A stretch of 64,000 nt of DNA from an uncultured Euryhalocaulis sp. (GTDB lineage: Bacteria > Pseudomonadota > Alphaproteobacteria > Caulobacterales > Maricaulaceae), in NCBI GenBank assembly GCA_913055605.1, contig CAJXKJ010000005.1, forward strand, positions 40,952 to 104,951. The letters are read 5' to 3'. The position numbers and the translations under genes are program-made. The notes beneath the pieces were generated by a model. It was not told the DNA's origin. It did no database searches and saw only the letters and a list, made by a program, of their open reading frames with translations. Shown in pieces: positions 57,378 to 64,000 of this stretch (position 1 is its first letter; every line of letters begins with the position of its first letter).

Positions 57378-59840
57378 TCAGTTCGGGGCCGGCAGCGCGC
57401 CGGAATCCCCCAAAGAGGCTTCCTGCACCTCGGGCTCCTCGCCGGAGGTCAGATAGTTTTCCCGCATCATGAAGGCGTCGCTGGAAACGACCCCGCGCAC
57501 CAGCGCCTCGAAGCGGTAATTGTCCTTCTCCGCCGCGCGCACGATCTGGCGCACCGCGGGCATGTCGCGATAGTCGACCAGCCGGCCGAGGCCATAGGTC
57601 ATCAGGTTCTCGGTCACCGTCTGGACGAACATGTCCGAACGGTCGGCCAGCGCGGCCGCCAGATCCGACGGACCGTCGATCTCGGAGCCGTCCGGCAGGA
57701 CGCCGGTGGCGTCGATCGCGGTCAGCGTGTCGGGATCGAAAGTGCGGAACTGGCCAACCGTGTTGAAGTTCTCCAGCGCCAGGCCCAGCGGGTCCATCAC
57801 GCCGTGACAGCCGTAACAGCTGGGGTTCTCGGCGTGCTGGGCCAGGCGTTCGCGCACGGTCTTCGGCGCGGCGCCGGCCTCGTTCTCCGGGAACGACTCG
57901 ACGTTGGGGGGCGGCTCGGCCGGCGGCGTGCCCAGGATCCGCTCCAGGATCCAGGCCCCGCGCAGCACCGGCGAGGTGCGGTTCGGGTTGGCGGTCAGCA
58001 TCAGCACCGCGCCCTTGCCCAGCAGGCCGTTATGGTGCGGGTCCTTCAGCGCCACCTTGCGGAAGCGGCTGCCCTTCACGTCCTCGATGCCATAGTGCAT
58101 CGCCAGACGCTCGTTCAGGAAGGTGTAGTCCGCGTCCAGCAGGCGCACGACCGACTGGTCGCTGCGCAGCACGCTGTCGATGAACATGTTCAGTTCGGTC
58201 TTGAACATCGCCCGCGGATCCAGGCCCCGGCTGGCGTAGCGGAAGATGCCGCCGTTCGGCGTGATCTCGTCCAGCTTGGACAGATGCAGCCATTGCGCGC
58301 TGAAATCCTCGACCAGCGCGGTGGCGCGGTCGTCGGCCAGCATGCGGCTGACCTGGGCGTCCAGCACGTCCTGCTCGTGCAGCCGGTTCTCGGCGGCCAG
58401 GTCCAGCAGCTCCTGGTCCGGCAGGCTGGACCAGATGAAGAAGGACAGGCGCGAGGCCAGTTCGTAGTCGTTCACCTGTTGCGCCTCGGCGTCGAACAGG
58501 CCGTCCTCGGCGCGGTAGATGAAGTGCGGGCTGACCAGGATGGCCGACAGCGCGTCGCGCACGCCGGCTTCGAAATCGCCCACTTCCCGGCTGGCGGTAT
58601 AGATCGCCATCAGGTCGTGCACGTCCTTGTCGGTCAGCGGCCGGCGGAAGGCGCGCGCGGCCAGGTTCTTCACGATCTCCTCGGCGCAGGCGGCCTCTTC
58701 GGACGCCGCATCGGGATAGCAGATGAAGATCTTTTCGCGGCTGGCCGTCTGGCTCATGCCCTCGACCTCATAGGGGCCGGTAATCTGCATGGCGTGCACG
58801 GCGTGGATGCGGTCCTGACCGCCTTCCAGCGCCGGGATCGGCGTGCGCTCGTCGCTTTCGGCGAAGCTGCGCTGGATGAAGGTCACCGTGACCGTGTGCT
58901 GGCCGGCGGTGGCGTAGAAGCGGATGCCCTTCAGGCGCGAATTGATGGAGGCGACCGCGTCGTCGAGGATCTGGTCGATCCATTTATGGTCGGCCTCGCC
59001 GCCGATCACGGTGCGGTAGAACTCCTTGCCGTCCAGCAGGGCGACCACGGTGTTCTCGAACTCCATGTTCGGCACTTCGCGGGCCAGGGCCAGGTCGCCG
59101 ATGGTCAGCTCGTATTCGCCGTCGGCCAGGAAATTGTGCTGCACGCTCATGCCGCCGCGCGTGCCGAAGGGCAGTCCGTCGACATGGCGCTGCTGCGTGC
59201 CGGTGCCGTCGATGCCGCGCGGGGGCAGCGAGATGATCATGTCGGCGACGCTGCCATAGGTTTCCATGATCGGAATCGGGCGCGGATCGCCGATCGCGTC
59301 GTGCGCGATGGTGCGGGCGGCGTTCAGATACTGGTCGATGAAGCTCGGCGAGACCTGCAGGGCCTCGGCGATATTGTCGTAGCCGTGCTCCAGATCGTCC
59401 GCCGGCAGCAGGGCCGCGGCGTCGACATGCATGCCCAGCAGGTCGCGGATGGCGTATTCGTATTCGCGGCGGTTCAGGCGGCGCAGGGGAATGCGGCCGA
59501 CATGCTGCTCCACCGCGCTTTCGTCGATCGTGTCTTCCAGCCAGGCGGCGGTCTGCAGGATCGCCTCATGGTCGGGGCGCGCCTCGCCCGGCGGCGGCAT
59601 CAGGCCGCCCTTTAGCTTGCGGACGACTTCTTCCCAGACTTCGGCGTCTTCATAGATCGTATTGGGGTCCATAACGTCGAACGCGACGCCGCCGGCCCAG
59701 TCGGTGAAGTTGTGGCACTCCACGCAATACTGATCGATCAGCTGGTATTGCTCAGGATGATCGTCCTGGGCGACCGCGCCGGTGGCCAGTGCGCTGGCGG
59801 CGGCGGCCAGCGCCCCGCGTTTCCACTGAAGTGGAGTCAT
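57378..59840 (-). CDS. DUF1592-type diheme cytochrome c protein (cassette B)
   Basis: An 820-residue paralogue of the protein at 40958 with the same order of domains. Signal peptide, then CVECH (C39-H43) in YCVECHNFTDWAGGVAFDVMD, RLNRREYEYAIRDLLGMHVDAAALLPADDLEHGYDNIAEALQVSPSFIDQYLNAAR, VNDYELASRLSFFIWSSLPDQELL, TSPVLRGAWILERILGTPPAEPPP, the second haem motif CYGCH in SCYGCHGVMDPLGLALENFN, and TENLMTYGLGRLVDYRDMPAVRQIVR. The ATG at 59840 follows GGGGAGAAGC and is chosen over one 4 codons upstream. First gene of cassette B. Confidence 0.92.
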   Translation of the reverse strand: MTPLQWKRGALAAAASALATGAVAQDDHPEQYQLIDQYCVECHNFTDWAGGVAFDVMDPNTIYEDAEVWEEVVRKLKGGLMPPPGEARPDHEAILQTAAWLEDTIDESAVEQHVGRIPLRRLNRREYEYAIRDLLGMHVDAAALLPADDLEHGYDNIAEALQVSPSFIDQYLNAARTIAHDAIGDPRPIPIMETYGSVADMIISLPPRGIDGTGTQQRHVDGLPFGTRGGMSVQHNFLADGEYELTIGDLALAREVPNMEFENTVVALLDGKEFYRTVIGGEADHKWIDQILDDAVASINSRLKGIRFYATAGQHTVTVTFIQRSFAESDERTPIPALEGGQDRIHAVHAMQITGPYEVEGMSQTASREKIFICYPDAASEEAACAEEIVKNLAARAFRRPLTDKDVHDLMAIYTASREVGDFEAGVRDALSAILVSPHFIYRAEDGLFDAEAQQVNDYELASRLSFFIWSSLPDQELLDLAAENRLHEQDVLDAQVSRMLADDRATALVEDFSAQWLHLSKLDEITPNGGIFRYASRGLDPRAMFKTELNMFIDSVLRSDQSVVRLLDADYTFLNERLAMHYGIEDVKGSRFRKVALKDPHHNGLLGKGAVLMLTANPNRTSPVLRGAWILERILGTPPAEPPPNVESFPENEAGAAPKTVRERLAQHAENPSCYGCHGVMDPLGLALENFNTVGQFRTFDPDTLTAIDATGVLPDGSEIDGPSDLAAALADRSDMFVQTVTENLMTYGLGRLVDYRDMPAVRQIVRAAEKDNYRFEALVRGVVSSDAFMMRENYLTSGEEPEVQEASLGDSGALPAPN

Positions 59841-59983
59841 GCTTCTCCCCATAAACCTGTTGTCCAGGTGGTATGATGAATTGGCTAAATAAATAGCACG
59901 GCTGGGCCCGGCAGCCCAATAAGACCGGTCATGACCAGCGTTACATTTCGGTCATGTCAAAAGGCCGGAAAGCCTTGGAAAGC

Positions 59984-60733
59984 CTAGCAATACCGGCTGA
60001 ACCAGGCGGCGATCAGGCGCGCCGTCCAGGCCGTATCCTCGGCCCGGGTCAGCAGGTGGTCGGCGCCGTCCAGGCTGATAAAGCTCTTGGGGTGCCGGGC
60101 GGCGCGGTAAATCCGCGCCGCATTGTCGATTCCCACCACCTCGTCGGTCGGCGAATGCAGGATCAGCAAGGGCCGGCCCAGCGCCGCGATGCGCGCATCC
60201 GGCGCATGGCGCACCGCGTCCTCCACAAAACCCGGGGACAGTTTCAGCGTCCGCCCCGCGATCTCGATCTCTACCGCCTCGCCGCCGCCCTGTTCGGCCG
60301 CCTCCGGGGCGTGCTGCAGGACATGGCCGGCGGCGAAGGGCGTGCCGATCGTCGTCACCGCCGCGATATCGGGCAGGGACGCGGCGGCGGACAGACAGGC
60401 CGCGCCGCCGAAACTGTGTCCGATCAACAGCTTGAGGGGATTTCCCGCCGCCGCCATCGCCTCGGCGGCGGCCGTCAGATCGGCGGCGTCGGCGCTCAGC
60501 CCGCGGGCGAAATCGCCCTCGCTGCCGCCAAGCCCCGCGAAATCGAAGCGCAGGACGCCGATTCCCGCCTCCGCCAGCGCGCGGGAGACGCGCACCGCGG
60601 CCAGCGAATTCTTGCCGCAGCTGAAACAATGGGCGAAGGCCGCCCAGGCCTGCGGGGCGGACTCCCCGGTCTCCAGAATCCCGTCCAGCTGCTCGCCGCG
60701 GGCGTTTTCGAATTCGAACCGTTCGCTGGGCAT
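59984..60733 (-). CDS. Alpha/beta hydrolase
   Basis: A 249-residue alpha/beta hydrolase. FENARGEQLDGILETGESAPQAWAAFAHCFSCGKNSLAAVRVSRALAEAGIGVLRFDFAGLGGSEGDF is the start seen in bifunctional hydrolase/OsmC proteins; GHSFGG is the nucleophile elbow, LHSPTDEVV and ADHLL supply the Asp and His. The OsmC half is absent here. It is preceded by AAGGGGG, which decides the ATG at 60733; a longer frame is open upstream. Likely an esterase or thioesterase; it lies just upstream of cassette B on the same strand but with 143 bases between. Confidence 0.85.
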   Translation of the reverse strand: MPSERFEFENARGEQLDGILETGESAPQAWAAFAHCFSCGKNSLAAVRVSRALAEAGIGVLRFDFAGLGGSEGDFARGLSADAADLTAAAEAMAAAGNPLKLLIGHSFGGAACLSAAASLPDIAAVTTIGTPFAAGHVLQHAPEAAEQGGGEAVEIEIAGRTLKLSPGFVEDAVRHAPDARIAALGRPLLILHSPTDEVVGIDNAARIYRAARHPKSFISLDGADHLLTRAEDTAWTARLIAAWFSRYC

Positions 60734-60795
60734 CTGTCCCCCCTTGCTGGGGCAACGCCCGAACCCCGCCCGGGTTCGCTGAGGCTTGACCCGTC

Positions 60796-61518
60796 CTAGC
60801 GGCCGAACACCGGCTCCGCCCCGGCCTCGCGCGCCATCTCGTCCACCGCGTCGAACCAGGTCTGCTCCATGCATTCATAGGGCAGCATCCAGTTCACCTC
60901 CGCCGGCGCCCATTCCAGCGTGTATTCCAGCGGCGCCTCCAGCCAGTCGTCTTCGAACACCGTCTCGGCGATCAGGCGCGGCGCGCCGTCCGCGCCCGCC
61001 TCCATGCGATAGCGTTCGGTGACCGTGGCGCTGGCGCTGTGTGGAAAGCGGGAATCCACCATTTCCTGCAGATGCGCGGTCTCCACGACCAGCACGTCGC
61101 CCTCCCAACGGCCTTTCGAATAGCCGTGGCGGGACGGAAAAATCTCGCTGTCCGGCACGATCCGGTCGCCCAGATAGATGCGGCGGGTCTCGTTGATCGC
61201 CTCGCTGATCATCGTTACCTGGTCCGGCTTCTGGATCACCTCCAGCGGATAGCCGCCGCCGCCCATCATCATCTCGGGCATGCCGTGGGTGACGCAATAC
61301 TGTGTCGGATTGGCCCCGGCCGGGTCGACCAGCGCGCGATAGGCCGCAATGCGGCCCGCCCCCTCCGGCGTGAAATCCAGGTCCGGATAGCCCTGGGCGC
61401 TGGTCATCGGCGGGCTGGCCAGCCGCCAGACCCCGGTGAAGTCCGGCCGTTCCTGCGCCAGCGCCGGCCCCGCGCCGAGGGCGCAGAGCGCCGCCAGCGC
61501 GGAGACGGCAAGCCTCAC
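60796..61518 (-). CDS. Secreted protein of the GYSxxRWEGD type, copy 2
   Basis: A 240-residue exported protein of an unnamed family. Signal VRLAVSALAALCALGAGPALA; then ERPDFTGVWRLASPPM, CVTHGMPEMMMGGGGYPLEVIQKPDQVTMISE, RRIYLGDRIVPDSEIFPSRHGYSKGRWEGDVLVVETAHL, DSRFPHSASATVTERYRM and YTLEWAPAEVNWMLPYECMEQTW. It is a lipocalin-like all-beta prediction without known function. It starts with a GTG overlapping the stop of its paralogue (GTGA at 61515-61518). About half the residues match copy 1. Single Cys pairs (ECMEQTW / CVTHGM) could form a disulfide. Confidence 0.72.
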   Translation of the reverse strand: MRLAVSALAALCALGAGPALAQERPDFTGVWRLASPPMTSAQGYPDLDFTPEGAGRIAAYRALVDPAGANPTQYCVTHGMPEMMMGGGGYPLEVIQKPDQVTMISEAINETRRIYLGDRIVPDSEIFPSRHGYSKGRWEGDVLVVETAHLQEMVDSRFPHSASATVTERYRMEAGADGAPRLIAETVFEDDWLEAPLEYTLEWAPAEVNWMLPYECMEQTWFDAVDEMAREAGAEPVFGR

Positions 61519-62231
61519 TGCCCGGCCTCGGCCGCCAGCTCGTCCAGATGGTCCAGCCAAGCCTGGACGGTGCAGGTATAGGGCATGATCCAGCCGATAT
61601 CGTAGGGCCGGTACTCCAGCGTGTATTCCAGCGGCTCGGTCAGCCATTCCGGATCGGTCACCACCGTCTCGATCACCAGGCGCGGCTCGCCGTCCTCTTC
61701 GGTCAGGCTGAACCGCTCGTCGATCGTCGTCGCGGCGCTGTGCGGAAAGCGGCTGTCGGGCTGCTCTTCCAGATGCGCGGTCTCCACGACCAGAACGTCG
61801 CCCTCCCAGCGCGCCTTCGAATAGCCGTTGCGCGAGGGGAAGATGTCGGAGTCCGGCACGATCCGGTCGCCCAGATACAGGCGGCGGATGTCGTTCTCGT
61901 TCTCGCTGATAAGGGTCACCTGATCCGGCTTCTGGATCACCTCCATTGGATAGCCGCCGGCGGCCATCATCATTTCCGGCATGCCGGCGATGACGCAGTA
62001 CATGCCGGGGTTCTCTCCGCGCGGGTCCACCAGCGCGCGGTGCGCCTCGATATGCGTGAGGCCCTCCTCGGTGAACGGCAGGTCCGGATACTGGTTGGTG
62101 CGGGTCATTGGCGGACTGGCCAGCTCCCATACGCCGGTAAAGTCGGGCCGTTCGGCCTCTTGGGCGTGCGCGGGTGCGGCGGCCAGAAACAAAACAAGCG
62201 CGAAAGCCGCGCCAGAGTGCAGTGTGGTCAT
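61515..62231 (-). CDS. Secreted protein of the GYSxxRWEGD type, copy 1
   Basis: A 238-residue paralogue of the protein at 60796. Signal MTTLHSGAAFALVLFLAAAPAHAQ; ERPDFTGVWELASPPMTRTNQYPDLPF, CVIAGMPEMMMAAGGYPMEVIQKPDQVTLISENENDIRRLYLGDRIVPDSDIFPSRNGYSKARWEGDVLVVETAHL, DSRFPHSAATTIDERF, YTLEYRPYDIGWIMPYTCTVQAW. Similar proteins occur in several Proteobacteria and Acidobacteria and have no assigned role. The pair and the cassette are all exported. Start ATG 62231 follows GGAGGAATCG, a strong site. Confidence 0.72.
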   Translation of the reverse strand: MTTLHSGAAFALVLFLAAAPAHAQEAERPDFTGVWELASPPMTRTNQYPDLPFTEEGLTHIEAHRALVDPRGENPGMYCVIAGMPEMMMAAGGYPMEVIQKPDQVTLISENENDIRRLYLGDRIVPDSDIFPSRNGYSKARWEGDVLVVETAHLEEQPDSRFPHSAATTIDERFSLTEEDGEPRLVIETVVTDPEWLTEPLEYTLEYRPYDIGWIMPYTCTVQAWLDHLDELAAEAGQ

Positions 62232-62295
62232 TCGATTCCTCCCGGCGCGATCCTATATCGCCGGGGGCGCGGATCGCCAGACCGCTGTCACGCTG

Positions 62296-62505
62296 TCAGG
62301 AATGATCCGTGATCCGCTCGCGCTCGTCCGGACCGTCCAGCTTGTGCTGGGCGGCTTTCCCGGCGCCCCAGCCGATCAGGCCGACCACGGCCGCCCCGAC
62401 GACGCCGATCGCCAGCCCGACAAAGATCACGCCGACAATAGCGCCCAGCGTCAGGCCGCCGATCACGGCCAGGATTCCCAGAACGATCAGAAGTTTGTTG
62501 CGCAT
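62296..62505 (-). CDS. Small membrane protein, 69 residues
   Basis: A short protein with two hydrophobic stretches (LLIVLGILAVIGGLTLGAIVGVIFVGLAIGVVGAAVVGLIGW) and a charged C-terminal tail (GKAAQHKLDGPDERERITDHS). The Gly/Val/Ile pattern is typical of small envelope peptides. No family recognised. Start ATG 62505. Confidence 0.6.
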   Translation of the reverse strand: MRNKLLIVLGILAVIGGLTLGAIVGVIFVGLAIGVVGAAVVGLIGWGAGKAAQHKLDGPDERERITDHS

Positions 62506-62545
62506 ACTGGGCAGAACGCGCGTGCGCCCCGCCGGTTCACGCCGC

Positions 62546-63529
62546 TTACTCGGCCGGGACGACCCGGTCGGGCGGACGGTGGCCGTCCAGAAACGCCTTG
62601 ATGTTCACGATGACCTTTTCGCCCATCGCGGTGCGCGTTTCGATCGTGCCTGAGCCGAGGTGCGGGGCCAGAACAACGTTATCGAGGCCAAGCAGTTGTG
62701 CTTCAACTCGCGGTTCAAATTCATAGACATCCAGACCCGCCGCAGCGAGCCGGCCGTCGGCCAGCATCGCGGCCAGGGCCGCCTCCTCGATAATGTCGCC
62801 GCGCGCGGTGTTCACCACGATCGCGTGCGGCTGCAGCAGCGCCAGACGCCGCGCGTCCAGCAGATGATAGGTCGTGGGCGTGCGCGGGCAGTTCACGGAC
62901 ACGAAGTCCACCCTGCCCAGCATCGCGTCCAGGTCTTCCCAATAGGTCGCGCCCAGCGTCGTCTCGATGGCGCCGGAGACGCGGCTGCGGTTGTGATAAT
63001 GGATGTCCATGCCGAAGCCGGCGGCGCGGCGCGCCACGGCCTGGCCGATCCGGCCCATGCCGATCACGCCCAGCGATTTGCCGTGCACGCTGCGGCCCAT
63101 CATCCAGACCGGATGCCAGCCCTTGAACTCGCCCGCGCGCGTCCGCCGGTCGCCCTCGGTCACCCGGCGCGCGGCGTCCAGCATCAGCGCCATGGCGATG
63201 TCCGCGGTGTCCTCGGTCAGCACGCCCGGCGTGTTGCTGACCACCAGGCCCTTCGCGTGCGCGGCGTTCAGGTCGATATGGTCCACGCCGACGCCGAAAT
63301 TGGCGATCATCTTCAGCTGGCCGCCCGCCCCGGCCAGCAGGTCCGCGTCCAGCTTGTCGGTGATCGTGGGCGCCAGGATGTCGGCGCGCGACAGCGCGTC
63401 GGCCAGCTGGTCCCGGGTGAACGGCGTATCGTCCGGGTTCAGCTCGACGGTGAACAGCTCGCGCATCCGGGCCTCGACCGGGTCCGGAAATTTGCGGGTG
63501 ACGATGACGAACGGTTTGGTGTCTGACAC
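62546..63529 (-). CDS. D-2-hydroxyacid dehydrogenase (glyoxylate/hydroxypyruvate reductase-like)
   Basis: A 327-residue NAD(P)-dependent D-2-hydroxyacid dehydrogenase. Substrate motif ANFGVGVDHIDL, NAD motif GKSLGVIGMGRIGQAVARRAAGFGMDIHYHNRS, catalytic Arg in VVNTARGDIIEE, Glu in GLDVYEFEP and His in LAPHLGSGTIETR are intact. GyaR/GhrB-type enzymes reduce glyoxylate or hydroxypyruvate. The start is a GTG at 63529 (AAGGA upstream); the long open frame beyond it is a shadow of the divergent gene. Alone on its strand. Confidence 0.93.
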   Translation of the reverse strand: MSDTKPFVIVTRKFPDPVEARMRELFTVELNPDDTPFTRDQLADALSRADILAPTITDKLDADLLAGAGGQLKMIANFGVGVDHIDLNAAHAKGLVVSNTPGVLTEDTADIAMALMLDAARRVTEGDRRTRAGEFKGWHPVWMMGRSVHGKSLGVIGMGRIGQAVARRAAGFGMDIHYHNRSRVSGAIETTLGATYWEDLDAMLGRVDFVSVNCPRTPTTYHLLDARRLALLQPHAIVVNTARGDIIEEAALAAMLADGRLAAAGLDVYEFEPRVEAQLLGLDNVVLAPHLGSGTIETRTAMGEKVIVNIKAFLDGHRPPDRVVPAE

Positions 63530-63679
63530 GGGGTGAGAATCCTTCGAGGGGGCGTCGCATAGCAGAGCCCGCCCGGCGCCAAAAGCCCGTGCGCGCGCCA
63601 AGCGAACGCCAGGCGGGAATGTTCGCCCGGACGCCCCCTTTACCGGGCATTCACCATGACGCGCGATGCTGCGGGGCCC

Positions 63680-64000
63680 ATGCGCCTTCTGATCGCCATC
63701 CTCGCGCTCGCGACCCTCGCCGGACCCGCTCTTGCGGACATGACGCCGTCGGGCCTGCCCGTGCCGCGATTCGTCAGCCTGAAATTCGACACGGTGAACG
63801 GCCGCGCCGGGCCCAGCGAACAGCATCCGATCCTGTGGACCTATCACCGGCGCGGCCTGCCGGTTCAGGTCGTGGCGGAGACGGAGAACTGGCGCCGCGT
63901 GCGCGATCCGGACGGCGTGCTGGTCTGGATGCACAAGCGCACGCTGGACGGCCGGCGCACTGCCATGACGGTGGCCGAGGCCCCGTTCCGCAGCCGCCCC
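63680..64000 (+). CDS. Secreted SH3-domain protein, 5' part
   Basis: A gene running off the window end; 107 codons are present without a stop. Signal peptide MRLLIAILALATLAGPALA is followed by a bacterial SH3 domain (SH3_4/DUF1058 type): PVPRFVSLKFDTVNGRAGPSEQHPILWTYHRRGLPVQVVAETENWRRVRDPDGVLVWMHKRTL. These domains bind peptidoglycan or other envelope ligands in the periplasm. An ATG 8 codons upstream (63656) is in frame and cannot be excluded. Divergent from the hydroxyacid dehydrogenase. Confidence 0.85.
   Translation, partial: MRLLIAILALATLAGPALADMTPSGLPVPRFVSLKFDTVNGRAGPSEQHPILWTYHRRGLPVQVVAETENWRRVRDPDGVLVWMHKRTLDGRRTAMTVAEAPFRSRP

Overview
The window is 64 kb of very GC-rich, densely coded DNA with no insertion sequences, phage genes or CRISPR. 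It looks like the chromosome of a free-living, motile, heterotrophic alphaproteobacterium. Supporting evidence: cpdR next to an N-formylglutamate amidohydrolase, two DUF465 (YdcH-like) genes just upstream of purEK, a class I lysyl-tRNA synthetase, a TorF-type porin, and a ROSE-like thermometer ahead of hsp20. A Caulobacterales/Maricaulales/Parvularculales-like or rhodospirillal source is an inference; the sequence does not name the species.

Region 1 (1-13.2 kb) is mostly housekeeping: the 3' part of pyrD, a MATE exporter, a secreted CAP protein, an SDR lacking its catalytic lysine, DUF465/TIGR02444 genes, a diguanylate cyclase, purE-purK, a DUF817 membrane protein, a methyltransferase, class I LysRS and a thioredoxin-like lipoprotein. 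Region 2 (7.6-8.4 and 13.7-15.1 kb) holds two unrelated small operons of the same design: membrane protein(s) followed by a short XRE-type repressor, each preceded by a three-copy operator-like array.

Region 3 (15-31 kb) has an amidohydrolase lipoprotein, 1-Cys peroxiredoxin, a SixA-like phosphatase, a processive-type GT2, hsp20 with its thermometer, an SCP2/hydrolase pair, and an XRE regulator. Next to the regulator is a non-coding stretch with two tandem near-identical small-RNA genes. Then come hutG-like/cpdR, an ammonium transporter, a TorF porin, ProX, DUF6065, tRNA-Gly(GCC) and a TonB-dependent receptor.

Region 4 (31.4-39.8 kb) is a compact chemotaxis locus: a miniature CheZ-like phosphatase and cheY on the minus strand; cheA, cheW and a soluble triple-PAS receptor on the plus strand; then cheR and cheB on the minus strand. 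CheA carries an embedded truncated-globin-like segment and a degenerate receiver.

Region 5 (40-62.3 kb) is the most unusual. Two convergently arranged versions of one exported four-protein cassette occur about 7 kb apart: MBL-fold protein, c-type-cytochrome DUF1592 protein, Tat-exported DUF1552 protein and periplasmic ankyrin protein. Cassette A is 40015-46373 (+); cassette B is 53462-59840 (-). Between them lie a 1.85-kilo-residue autotransporter and a TIGR03032 protein. Upstream of cassette B are a hydrolase and a tandem pair of secreted paralogues. I propose these as parts of an undescribed periplasmic redox/processing system; its substrate cannot be read from sequence. The window ends with a D-2-hydroxyacid dehydrogenase and the start of an SH3-domain protein.
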